Of a stretch of 6,148 bases of DNA, positions 1 to 6,148 are shown piece by piece; within the stretch, counting starts at the first letter, position 1, and each line of letters opens with the position of its first letter. Source of the DNA: Deltaproteobacteria bacterium. Lineage in GTDB: Bacteria; Myxococcota_A; Polyangia; HGW-17. The notes under the pieces were generated by a model. The model searched no databases. It saw only the letters and a program-made list of their open reading frames with translations, and was not told the origin of the DNA. Location of the stretch: positions 1 to 6,148 of the forward strand of contig QKIM01000160.1 of the NCBI GenBank assembly GCA_003249585.1, written 5' to 3'. The position numbers were made by a program, and so were the translations under genes.

Positions 1-563
1 GTCCCTACAGCGGGCTCATCAAGGTCATGGTGGGTGTAGGCGGGAAGGGTACGATCGAAGGGCTCGAGATCATTACGCAGAGCGAGACCCCGGGCCTTGG
101 TGCCAACATCGAGGAGCGCTCCTGGCGCGATCAGTTCAAGGGCCTTTCTCTGACCCACGGCAAGCTGGCGGTGAAGAAGGTCGATCCCACGGGATCCATC
201 GACGCCATTTCAGGCGCTACCATCTCCTCCAAGGCTGTGACTGGGACCATCAAGGCGGCTCTCCAGTTCTACAGTACCTCCCTCAAAGGGAAGAAGAACC
301 TCCGGAAGCCGGGAATGAAACGTCGTCCCCGCAATACCCGCGGGCCGCGCCAGCTTCGCAAGGGACCCTGGACGAAGGCCGGCAGGCGGTCCTCCATGGC
401 TGCGGTCCCCCTGGATATCATCAACAGGGGGACGACGCCCGGGCTCAAGGGGAAGCGGGCGATACTCAAGGATCTCAATTGGCGCAAGGCTCGAGCCAAG
501 CAGCGTGGAGCGGACCCCGAGAAGTTGCGTAAGAAAAAGGCCGCCATGGGAGGTGCGAAATGA
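1..563 (+). CDS. rnfG: RnfG, FMN-binding subunit of the Rnf electron transport complex (5' partial)
   Basis: This is the C-terminal part of the Rnf subunit that carries a covalently bound FMN. The start lies upstream of the window; the reading frame is open from base 3. The fragment begins with [11 protein letters not shown] and continues with [10 protein letters not shown], both typical of the RnfG/NqrC FMN-binding domain. The flavinylation motif [10 protein letters not shown] follows, with SGAT at 210-221 and the acceptor Thr codon at 219-221. In this family ApbE transfers FMN to that Thr, and the domain faces the periplasm behind one N-terminal membrane helix, which is not in this window. 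The normal domain ends near base 275. About 93 further residues follow (282-560) with 32 Lys/Arg and only four acidic residues, which is unusual for RnfG. The stop overlaps the rnfE start by 4 bp (ATGA), so translation is probably coupled. The family call is firm; the role of the tail is unknown. Confidence 0.93.
   Translation, partial: PYSGLIKVMVGVGGKGTIEGLEIITQSETPGLGANIEERSWRDQFKGLSLTHGKLAVKKVDPTGSIDAISGATISSKAVTGTIKAALQFYSTSLKGKKNLRKPGMKRRPRNTRGPRQLRKGPWTKAGRRSSMAAVPLDIINRGTTPGLKGKRAILKDLNWRKARAKQRGADPEKLRKKKAAMGGAK
548..553 (+). promoter_or_regulatory. Ribosome binding site of rnfE
   Basis: GGGAGG lies 6 nt before the ATG at 560, inside the end of rnfG. It supports the ATG at 560 rather than the in-frame ATG at 569, and it fits coupled translation through the ATGA overlap. 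Confidence 0.7.
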
Positions 564-1192
564 GCGCGATGAACGAATTGAAGAAAGGGTTCTGGAGAGA
601 GAATCCAGCTCTTGTCCTCCTGCTGGGTATGTGTCCGACCCTGGCGGTCACCACCTCGGCCTTCAATGGTCTTGGGATGGGGCTCGCCACGACGGTCGTC
701 CTCATCGGGTCCAACATCATTATCTCCATCATCGCCGGGATTATCCCTGCAAAGGTGCGTATTCCCTCCTATATCGTGGTCATCGCAACCCTCGTGACCA
801 TGGTGGACATGTTCATGGCGGCCTATGCCCCGGATCTGCACAGCGCCCTCGGGCTCTTCATCCCCCTTATCGTGGTGAACTGTATCATCCTCGGACGTGC
901 CGAGGCCTTTGCTTCCAAGAACGGCGTCGCTGCATCGGCGCTTGATGCCATCGGCATGGGGCTGGGCTTCGCGCTCACCCTCTTCGTCCTCGGCTCCATC
1001 AGGGAAGTCCTGGGCAACGGGACTCTCACCGTCTTCAAATACAAGGAACTCTTGGTGCAATGGACGGTCTACCATAAAGAGTCCATCCGTCCCATCCTGG
1101 TTTTCATCCTCGCCCCCGGCGCGTTCATCACGCTTGGATTCCTCCTGGCGTTCAAGAACTATCTCGATTCGTTCTCTCGGAAACGTGCCTGA
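560..1192 (+). CDS. rnfE: RnfE, integral membrane subunit of the Rnf complex
   Basis: A 210-residue protein of the RnfE/RsxE/NqrD family, one of two homologous membrane subunits (with RnfA) that form the core of the Rnf complex in the inner membrane. The start motif [24 protein letters not shown] and [10 protein letters not shown] are hallmarks of the family. Six hydrophobic segments are visible, roughly at residues 17-33, 38-62, 70-90, 96-113, 126-148 and 178-198. Cys25 (in LGMCP) and Cys108 (in [13 protein letters not shown]) match the cysteines that, in NqrD/NqrE and RnfA/RnfE structures, hold an iron-sulfur cluster within the membrane. Length is close to the family norm. It follows rnfG with a 4-bp overlap and is the last rnf gene here, consistent with the rnfABCDGE order; rnfA and rnfB are expected upstream. 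It ends in a basic cytoplasmic-type tail, SFSRKRA. Confidence 0.96.
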   Translation: MSAMNELKKGFWRENPALVLLLGMCPTLAVTTSAFNGLGMGLATTVVLIGSNIIISIIAGIIPAKVRIPSYIVVIATLVTMVDMFMAAYAPDLHSALGLFIPLIVVNCIILGRAEAFASKNGVAASALDAIGMGLGFALTLFVLGSIREVLGNGTLTVFKYKELLVQWTVYHKESIRPILVFILAPGAFITLGFLLAFKNYLDSFSRKRA

Positions 1193-1282
1193 AGCGACAG
1201 ATCTCTGATGCAGAGAAAAATCAAGGACCAGGGATGGAACTTCGAAAAACGCCATCGAGGCCGTATCTCCCGGTGAATTTGG

Positions 1283-1311
1283 TTGAGAATTTTTGCTTGG
1301 GATCATACCAT
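1283..1311 (+). promoter_or_regulatory. Candidate sigma70-type promoter
   Basis: TTGAGA (1283-1288, five of six to TTGACA) and TACCAT (1306-1311, four of six to TATAAT) are separated by exactly 17 nt, and the spacer begins AT-rich. It sits about 60 bp before the DUF1232 start, in the only sizeable gap of the window. It could drive the DUF1232, kinase, HEAT and TcdA genes as one transcript. This is a consensus match only, so confidence is moderate to low. Confidence 0.35.
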
Positions 1312-1361
1312 TGGAAGCCCAACGACCGAACGCGTCAATGGCACCCTACGGGAGCTGCCGG

Positions 1362-1367
1362 AAAGGA
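1362..1367 (+). promoter_or_regulatory. Ribosome binding site of the DUF1232 gene
   Basis: AAAGGA ends 5 nt before the ATG at 1373. It favours that ATG over the in-frame TTG at 1283, which has no comparable site. Confidence 0.5.
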
Positions 1368-1372
1368 TTATC

Positions 1373-1921
1373 ATGGAGAACAGCGAGATCACTAAGCATT
1401 TCCAGGAATGGATCGACAACTACGCTGATGATATCAGGCTTCTTGCCTCTCTGCTGGACAAGGAAGGGGTCCCCGATGAGCTCAAGCGTCTCGCCGTGGG
1501 GACACTCAACTACGGGCTGAAACAGCTCGATCTGATTCCGGATTTCTATGCTCCCGTCGGGCTCATCGACGACGCCATGATCATTCGCATCTTTGCCATG
1601 CTGGGGATGGATCTCATCATCAACATCGACGACGAACGCACCAAACGGCGTCTCATAGAGATGACCGAGGGCGATGCCGTAATCAAAGAGTTCGCCGGCA
1701 ATGAAATCTATCGGGCACTGGTCAACTATGTGAAGGCCCTCCCAGACAAGAAGGTTCGCCAGCGCGACGCGAAAATTATCCTCTCCAATGAAGAAATTCG
1801 TAAAGAATTCATCACCGACATCGAAGTTGAGCTCAAGGGGTATGTGGGCGCGAAGATCGATGACCCCGATACGGTGGTCAAGGATCTCAAGTCGTTCTTG
1901 AAATTGAAGCTCGTTGGATAA
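1373..1921 (+). CDS. DUF1232 (YkvA-like) domain protein
   Basis: A 182-residue protein of unknown function. Residues about 36-80 match the DUF1232/YkvA pattern: a helix, then LDLIPDFYAPVGLIDDAMI, in which LIPD and the IDD motif are the conserved signature. The rest is charged and probably helical, with many Lys, Glu and Asp, and has no recognisable domain; residues 100-182 look specific to this lineage. No signal peptide is visible, and the hydrophobic stretch at 70-84 is short and interrupted, so the protein is probably cytoplasmic or only membrane-associated. The ATG at 1373 was chosen because of its Shine-Dalgarno site; the 30 residues that a TTG start at 1283 would add overlap a promoter-like sequence and look non-conserved. 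It ends 6 bp before the kinase gene, so the two are probably co-transcribed. The domain call is good; the role is not known. Confidence 0.82.
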   Translation: MENSEITKHFQEWIDNYADDIRLLASLLDKEGVPDELKRLAVGTLNYGLKQLDLIPDFYAPVGLIDDAMIIRIFAMLGMDLIINIDDERTKRRLIEMTEGDAVIKEFAGNEIYRALVNYVKALPDKKVRQRDAKIILSNEEIRKEFITDIEVELKGYVGAKIDDPDTVVKDLKSFLKLKLVG

Positions 1922-1927
1922 GGTTCC

Positions 1928-3433
1928 ATGGCCACGAACAACCGACTGAAAATCATCAAGAAGCTCGACTCCGGCGGTATGGCGGAGGTGTTTATCGGCG
2001 AGCTCGTTGGTGCTCAGGACATCTCCAAGCGGGTCGCGGTGAAGCGCATCCTGCCCAACCTCAACCGACACCAGAAGTTTGTCGACATGTTCCTCGACGA
2101 GGCGCGACTCGCCATGAAGTTGAGTCACGCCAACGTCGTACAGACCTTCGATGTGGGCGAGAGCGGCGGGACCTATTACATCGTGATGGAGTTCATCGAA
2201 GGGACCTCCCTCAAGGCCATCATGTCCCATGTCAAGGACAGGGGCGTCCAGATGCCCATCGGGGTCGCCATCTACATCATCATGGAGGCCTGCAAGGGGC
2301 TGGGGTACGCGCACGCTGCCAAAGACTCCCTGGGGAACCCGCTGCACATTGTGCACCGTGACGTCTCTCCCCCCAATATCCTCATCTCCCGCGAGGGTGA
2401 AATCAAGGTGGTGGACTTTGGGCTCGCCAAGGCGGCCTCTCAGCTCGAGAGCACCGAACCGGGCGTGATCAAGGGCAAGTTCTCCTATCTGTCCCCCGAG
2501 GCGGTCATGGGCCTCGAGGTAGACTCCCGCGCCGATGTTTTCAGTCTCGGTATCATTCTCTTTGAACTCCTCACGGGGCGAAGGCTCTTCTATGGAGCCA
2601 CGGACTACGAAACGGTCCAGCTGGTCGAGAAGGCCTACATTCCACGTGCCAGCGCTCTCAATCCCGATGTCCCGCCTGCCCTTGAGCAGGCGTTGGCCAA
2701 GGCGCTGGCGAGGGACCGTGACCGCCGTTTCCAGAAGGCCTCACAGTTTCTCGACGCCCTCAACTCCGTGCTCTTCGCCTATGGCCTCAAGGTGAGCGAC
2801 CGTGACGTAGCCAAGCTCGTAAAGCAGACCATCGGCGAGACTGCTGAAGAAGAGGACTCCACCAACACCGGCTTCGAATTCGAACTGGAGACCGATGGTG
2901 GCGGAGATCTCACCGGCGAAATGAATTTTGGCGGTTCCCGTCCCGCCAAGGCGGAAAAGGCTGGGCCCGAGGGAACTGAGGACACGCGCTCATGGTTCAG
3001 CGACATGGGCCTCGACGACGTCTTCGGTGATGAGGGCTTCTCCCCCGAAGCGGAGGAGGTCACGGTCACCGAGGCCGAAGCGCCGCCCACAGGCAGCAAC
3101 AGCTCCTTCCTCTCCGATGACATCATCGACGAGGTTCTTGAGGGCGATGAATCCTTCGAGATGGAGATGGAGCTGGACGAGGGCTCTGAGCCGTCCATGG
3201 TGCGGGGGGAGTTCTCCGTCTCCTCACAGGTCGCGAAGAATCCTGCGGATCCCTCTCGGATGACGTCTCCTCCTGCGGCGCCCCCTGCGACCATGCCTGT
3301 GGCCCCGCCACCGCCGGCTGCCCCTCCTCCGGCTGCACCGCCGTCCGCCCCCTCTGCAGCTCCTCCGCCGGCCTCGCCGTCTGGACAGGAAGCGAAGAAG
3401 AGCTGGTTCAGCAAGTTTTTTGGAGGGGATTGA
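1928..3433 (+). CDS. Ser/Thr protein kinase with acidic and proline-rich C-terminal tail
   Basis: A 501-residue Hanks-type (PknB-like) protein kinase. The kinase domain covers residues about 7-285: glycine loop LDSGGMAEVF (13-22), catalytic Lys39 in VAVKR, helix-C Glu58, catalytic loop HRDVSPPN (143-150, Asp145 and Asn150), DFG at 163-165 and SPE at 189-191 in place of APE. All key catalytic residues are present, so it should be active. It is an RD kinase, with activation-loop Ser/Thr at 171, 175 and 176. Ser147 replaces the usual Lys two residues after the catalytic Asp, as in many myxobacterial-type kinases. There is no transmembrane helix or PASTA domain. The tail has an acidic disordered part (about 304-421), a Pro/Ala-rich linker (448-485) and a basic-aromatic end, KKSWFSKFFGGD. 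SWFS also occurs at 355-358. AAGG at 1920-1923 overlaps the upstream stop and can serve as ribosome binding site. Its substrate is unknown; the adjacent HEAT protein is a candidate by context only. Confidence 0.95.
   Translation: MATNNRLKIIKKLDSGGMAEVFIGELVGAQDISKRVAVKRILPNLNRHQKFVDMFLDEARLAMKLSHANVVQTFDVGESGGTYYIVMEFIEGTSLKAIMSHVKDRGVQMPIGVAIYIIMEACKGLGYAHAAKDSLGNPLHIVHRDVSPPNILISREGEIKVVDFGLAKAASQLESTEPGVIKGKFSYLSPEAVMGLEVDSRADVFSLGIILFELLTGRRLFYGATDYETVQLVEKAYIPRASALNPDVPPALEQALAKALARDRDRRFQKASQFLDALNSVLFAYGLKVSDRDVAKLVKQTIGETAEEEDSTNTGFEFELETDGGGDLTGEMNFGGSRPAKAEKAGPEGTEDTRSWFSDMGLDDVFGDEGFSPEAEEVTVTEAEAPPTGSNSSFLSDDIIDEVLEGDESFEMEMELDEGSEPSMVRGEFSVSSQVAKNPADPSRMTSPPAAPPATMPVAPPPPAAPPPAAPPSAPSAAPPPASPSGQEAKKSWFSKFFGGD
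3269..3382 (+). repeat. Low-complexity Pro/Ala-coding tract in the kinase gene
   Basis: A C-rich stretch of imperfect short repeats built around CCGCCGGCTGC/CCTCCGGCTGC codes for kinase residues 448-485, nearly all Pro, Ala and Ser. It is probably a flexible linker between the acidic region and the basic-aromatic C-terminus. Such tracts often vary in length between strains. Confidence 0.6.
3422..3428 (+). promoter_or_regulatory. Ribosome binding site of the HEAT-repeat gene
   Basis: GGAGGGG lies within the last codons of the kinase gene, 8 nt before the TTG at 3437. It is the main reason to accept this TTG start and suggests coupled translation across the kinase stop codon. Confidence 0.65.
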
Positions 3434-3436
3434 GCC

Positions 3437-5455
3437 TTGCCGCTGCTTTGGTTCCTCTGCATGTCCCTGTGTACGGCGGGGAAACCCAATCTCTCCGACG
3501 ATCCACTCTTCAAGATCCCCTCGAGCGCTTCCTCAAGCTCGTCGTATTTTCTCAGTTCGCTGAAAAATTTCCGGACGCAAAAGCTCGGTGCACTCCTCGA
3601 GAGGGCCTATCGAGATCCCGCGTCCATCCTTCGGCAGGCAGCGACCATCGATGCATCAGGTCATGAGCTGCTGGTCGCCATGGGCGCAACCGGCAAGAAG
3701 GGGGTCGCCCGGTTGAAGCTCCTGCTGGGGCTTTTGGAACGGGCGGAGTGGATCGAGAGCGCGTTCAATGGATTGGCCCTCTCCATGACCGCCGAGGGCC
3801 ATCGTGCCATTGTGAAGAACATTGGACGATACGAGCTTCGGACCGACAAGATTTCCCCCATCCTCAACGCTGTCGGCATGCGCGATCCCTTGACGCTCGT
3901 GCCGCTGCTTTCCAAGCCGAGACTTGCGCAGAGCGCCGCCGAGGTCATGCTCGCGATCCCGAGCCTTGCGGTGGAGATGCCCCTGTATGCTGCGGTCTTG
4001 AGGGGGCGCATCTCTCTGGCCACCTATGTCAGTTTTTTGTACCGGACCATGCCGCATTACCCGGCTGCGCGCCAGGAGAACATCTGCCGCAGACTCTTCG
4101 CGCTCTATCCGCGGGTAGCCAGCGCCGGCATCTCCAAGCGGGAGTACTGGTCGGTGCTCTCCCGCTGTCCTTCCTCGCTGGTGGATCCCCGGTGGCTCGT
4201 CCTCCTGGGAGATGAAGACTACAAGCTTCTCATGTTCAAGGCCATGCGCAACCGACGCGGGATGTTCTTCCCCGGCTCGCTGTCCAAACCCTTGCGGGAT
4301 CTCATGACCGAATACATCGGTTCCCCCGGGTGGGAGCGGCTCATGCTCAGCATCCTCGGAAGGATCGAGGAGGACAAGGCCGTGCTCATGGTGGCCTCCT
4401 ATGTCCTCTCACCCAACCTGTGGCTGCGTGAGGAGGCGCTGGCGTCACTCGCCTTCGGCGCCCACCTTACCTCGGGGAAAATGCTCCATGCCGCGGCGCT
4501 GGAGAGCGCCGGTGAGGAAGCGGTACTGTACTTCGCGCCCTATTTTCGCAATATCGCCGGCCGAAGCTGGCGCGCCAAGTCCATGAAGCCCCTTTTGGGG
4601 GTGCTCAGGCGGTATATCCGTGCCAAGGATCCTGCATACAGCCACGCGGCTCTCTTTTCTCTCGCCTGGACGCCCGGGAGCGGTTCTCGAACGCTTTGGT
4701 GGCCGAAGGCTGTGGAGTATCACAAGGGGCTCGTGAAAGAGAAAAAGTGGGGACCGATGGCGGGCATCCTCCCGGTCATGGCCAACCACCCCTTGGCGCT
4801 CCCGATGCTTCGTCTTGCACTGTCACACGAGGCCGCCGATGTGCGGGCCGCCGCTGCGCTGGCCCTTGGCCGACTCAAGGACGGGCAGAGCAAAGCCCGC
4901 CTCTCGGCGCTGGCACGGTCGCTTACGGCGCGGGTCGCGGTCAACGCTACCTGGGCCCTGGGCCGCCTTGAGGGCACCGGTGGTATTCTTCGCTCGCTGC
5001 TCTCCTCCTCGAGCCAGGAGGTTGCTGGAAATGCCGCCATCGCCCTCATGAGGCGGCAGCCTGCGGGTTCCATGGCGCTGTGCTCCACGTTGTTCGGGCA
5101 GTTTACCAAGAACAGGCTCCCGGCTGCCGTGCTGGTGAATGCCGTCTCCTGGATGCGTCGTCACTGCACGGCCATCCACGGCACGGCGCTGCTGCGTTTT
5201 GTAGCCAGCGTCCCGCAGTTCCTCGTCCTGACCTACTTCCAGGGGGGCGACACCAACGGGCTGCTGCGCTACCAGACCCGTCACAAGGGCTTTTTCCTGC
5301 GCTTGCTCAACCGGTTCCACGTCGGACAAGAGGGCAAACCCTTCAGGCTCAATCTCACTTCGGGAGAAGTCCTCTATGGCTCCACCACCTTCGGTGGTGT
5401 CGCCTATTTCCCCCAGGAGGCGTGTGCCGACGCCCCGATCACCTGGCTCAACTAA
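3437..5455 (+). CDS. HEAT-repeat protein of unknown function
   Basis: A 672-residue protein, largely helical by composition. Clear HEAT/PBS-lyase-like repeats occur near residues 453-483 (core ADVRAAAALALGRL), 484-513 (core ARVAVNATWALGRL) and 515-545 (core QEVAGNAAIALMRR). Weaker helical pairs start near 329 (LWLREEALASLAFG) and about 390-415. HEAT arrays usually bind other proteins and have no enzyme activity. The last 70 residues or so (about 600-672) are non-repetitive, rich in Gly and aromatic residues, and not recognised. The TTG start at 3437 is set by the GGAGGGG site; it gives a short hydrophobic N-terminus, LLWFLCMSLCTAG, without a positive N-region or proper lipobox, so export is doubtful. 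An ATG at 3461 is the alternative. The start lies 3 nt after the kinase stop and in the same frame. A scaffold, substrate or regulator of the kinase is a reasonable inference, but not shown. Confidence 0.85.
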   Translation: MPLLWFLCMSLCTAGKPNLSDDPLFKIPSSASSSSSYFLSSLKNFRTQKLGALLERAYRDPASILRQAATIDASGHELLVAMGATGKKGVARLKLLLGLLERAEWIESAFNGLALSMTAEGHRAIVKNIGRYELRTDKISPILNAVGMRDPLTLVPLLSKPRLAQSAAEVMLAIPSLAVEMPLYAAVLRGRISLATYVSFLYRTMPHYPAARQENICRRLFALYPRVASAGISKREYWSVLSRCPSSLVDPRWLVLLGDEDYKLLMFKAMRNRRGMFFPGSLSKPLRDLMTEYIGSPGWERLMLSILGRIEEDKAVLMVASYVLSPNLWLREEALASLAFGAHLTSGKMLHAAALESAGEEAVLYFAPYFRNIAGRSWRAKSMKPLLGVLRRYIRAKDPAYSHAALFSLAWTPGSGSRTLWWPKAVEYHKGLVKEKKWGPMAGILPVMANHPLALPMLRLALSHEAADVRAAAALALGRLKDGQSKARLSALARSLTARVAVNATWALGRLEGTGGILRSLLSSSSQEVAGNAAIALMRRQPAGSMALCSTLFGQFTKNRLPAAVLVNAVSWMRRHCTAIHGTALLRFVASVPQFLVLTYFQGGDTNGLLRYQTRHKGFFLRLLNRFHVGQEGKPFRLNLTSGEVLYGSTTFGGVAYFPQEACADAPITWLN

Positions 5456-5462
5456 AGCTCCC

Positions 5463-6148
5463 GTGGCCCGTCGCCCCCTTGACCTCTATCCCCCATCAGA
5501 GACCTTTCTCGTCCCCCCGGCGGCTGAACGTACAGCCCTCCTGCTCGGGGCAGGTGGCGTGGAGCGGCTTGCCGCCAGCAGGGTTGCAGTCATCGGTCTG
5601 GGCGGTGTGGGGTCATGGGCCGCGGAAATTCTGGCAAGGACCGGGGTGGGGGTCCTCCACCTCGTGGACTTCGATACGGTGGAGGAGAGCAATATAAACC
5701 GCCAGCTCCAGGCCTTTCCCGGGACCATCGGGGAGCCCAAGGCCAGGGTTTTGGCGCGGCGACTCAATGCTTTGCCTCCTGAGGGGCGGGTGACCGCCCA
5801 TGTGGACTTCATCGATGCGGGGCGTTTCGATTCGCTCCGACTGGACGTGGATTTTGTGGTGGAAGCCATAGACCATATTACAGCCAAGGCATCACTGCTC
5901 TCCTTCCTGAGGGAGCGCGACATTCCTCTGGTCTCCTCCATGGGGGCCGCGGCCCGCCTCGATCCCACGGCCGTCCGCTGTGCAGACCTGGCTGACACCA
6001 CCATCTGCCCCATGGCGAAGGATCTGCGCAAGATCCTGCGTCGAAAGTACGGCCTCCCCGATGTCGGCCCCATGGGAATTCCTTCGGTCTACAGTCTGGA
6101 ACTCCCCGTGGCCTCTGCGGTGTCTTCGGAGGCCAACGGATCCCTTGC
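5463..6148 (+). CDS. tcdA: TcdA/CsdL-like tRNA threonylcarbamoyladenosine dehydratase (3' partial)
   Basis: The first 228 residues of a ThiF/E1-like enzyme; the frame stays open to the window end. TcdA uses ATP to cyclise t6A at position 37 of tRNAs to the ct6A hydantoin form, in the cytoplasm. Visible features, numbering from GTG 5463: lead-in RTALLLGAGGVERL (23-36), nucleotide-binding loop GLGGVGS (45-51), acidic residues Asp69 and Asp71, ATP-contact motif NINRQ (77-81), Lys93 in IGEPKA, Asp137 in EAIDHITAKA, then SSMGAAARLDPT (158-169), TTICPMAKDLRK with Cys182, and GIPSVYSLELPV (205-216). These match TcdA better than MoeB or ThiF, which need zinc-site CxxC motifs and a C-terminal partner-binding region. 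No good ribosome binding site precedes the GTG at 5463; it was chosen because the family lead-in would be lost from the later GTG at 5559. It starts 7 bp after the HEAT gene, so it probably shares that transcript. Confidence 0.9.
   Translation, partial: MARRPLDLYPPSETFLVPPAAERTALLLGAGGVERLAASRVAVIGLGGVGSWAAEILARTGVGVLHLVDFDTVEESNINRQLQAFPGTIGEPKARVLARRLNALPPEGRVTAHVDFIDAGRFDSLRLDVDFVVEAIDHITAKASLLSFLRERDIPLVSSMGAAARLDPTAVRCADLADTTICPMAKDLRKILRRKYGLPDVGPMGIPSVYSLELPVASAVSSEANGSL

Larger units (their letters stand above)
1193..1372. other. Intergenic region between rnfE and the DUF1232 gene
   Basis: This 180-bp gap is the only one of any size in the window and is the likely boundary between two transcription units. 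It holds a possible sigma70-type promoter (1283-1311) and, next to the rnfE stop, a small perfect hairpin (1202-1216) that lacks a following T-tract. I see no convincing rho-independent terminator and no small gene. The reading frame can be extended upstream from the DUF1232 gene to a TTG at 1283, but nothing supports it as coding. Confidence 0.6.

Noticed and set aside
1202..1216. Perfect hairpin TCTCTG-ATG-CAGAGA just after rnfE as a terminator
   Set aside because: The stem is only 6 bp and not GC-rich, and it is followed by an A-tract rather than a T-tract on the + strand, so it does not look like a rho-independent terminator.
269..1306. 345-codon open frame on the minus strand opposite rnfG and rnfE
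   Set aside because: It runs opposite two clearly conserved genes; its translation is low-complexity, rich in Asp, Glu, His, Gly and Arg, as expected for the shadow of GC-rich coding DNA.
1283..1372. TTG at 1283 as the start of the DUF1232 gene
   Set aside because: No ribosome binding site, no family similarity in the 30 added residues, and it overlaps the candidate promoter; the ATG at 1373 has a good site.
1346..2356. 336-codon open frame on the minus strand opposite the DUF1232 and kinase genes
   Set aside because: Both + strand genes carry recognisable motifs, and the minus frame shows no domain; it is a codon-bias shadow.
3431..3433. TGA as a selenocysteine codon joining the kinase and HEAT protein
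   Set aside because: I see no SECIS-like hairpin directly downstream, and a strong ribosome binding site with a TTG start explains the downstream gene.
3437..3481. Lipoprotein signal at the N-terminus of the HEAT protein (Cys8 or Cys12)
   Set aside because: Neither Cys has a Gly, Ala or Ser just before it, and no basic N-region precedes the hydrophobic stretch, so a lipobox is not supported.
2779..3513. 244-codon minus-strand frame rich in Gly, Ala and Ser
   Set aside because: It is the complement of the Pro/Ala-rich and acidic kinase tail; its Gly/Ala richness simply mirrors the proline codons.

Overview
The window is GC-rich and tightly packed. It holds five consecutive genes, all on the + strand: the end of an rnf electron-transport operon, then a three-gene run (DUF1232/YkvA-type protein, Ser/Thr protein kinase, HEAT-repeat protein), then the start of a ThiF-family tRNA-modifying enzyme of the TcdA/CsdL type. 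The kinase has no membrane anchor, an HRDVSPxN catalytic loop and a long acidic, then proline-rich tail. That style is common in Myxococcota and other former Deltaproteobacteria. Together with an Rnf complex and frequent TTG/GTG starts, it suggests a bacterium of that broad group; this is an inference, not a proven assignment.

Layout: 1-563 is the C-terminal part of RnfG (covalent FMN site SGAT), which ends in an unusual 93-residue Lys/Arg-rich tail. 560-1192 is RnfE, which overlaps rnfG by ATGA. E is the last gene, as in the rnfABCDGE order, because no rnfA or rnfB follows. 1193-1372 is the only real intergenic gap (180 bp) and contains a plausible sigma70-type promoter. 1373-1921 is the DUF1232 protein, 1928-3433 the kinase, 3437-5455 the HEAT-repeat protein and 5463-6148+ the TcdA-like enzyme. 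Gaps among these last four genes are only 3 to 7 bp, so they are probably one transcription unit.

How they work together: RnfG and RnfE belong to a membrane complex that couples ferredoxin:NAD+ electron transfer to ion movement. The DUF1232-kinase-HEAT run looks like a small phospho-signalling cassette: a catalytic kinase with docking-type tails, a probable helical-repeat scaffold or substrate, and a small helical accessory protein. Its target is unknown. The kinase and the HEAT protein lie in the same reading frame and are separated by a single TGA. The TcdA-like gene is probably housekeeping (cyclic t6A formation in tRNA) and simply shares the transcript. I see no mobile elements, CRISPR array, tRNA or rRNA.
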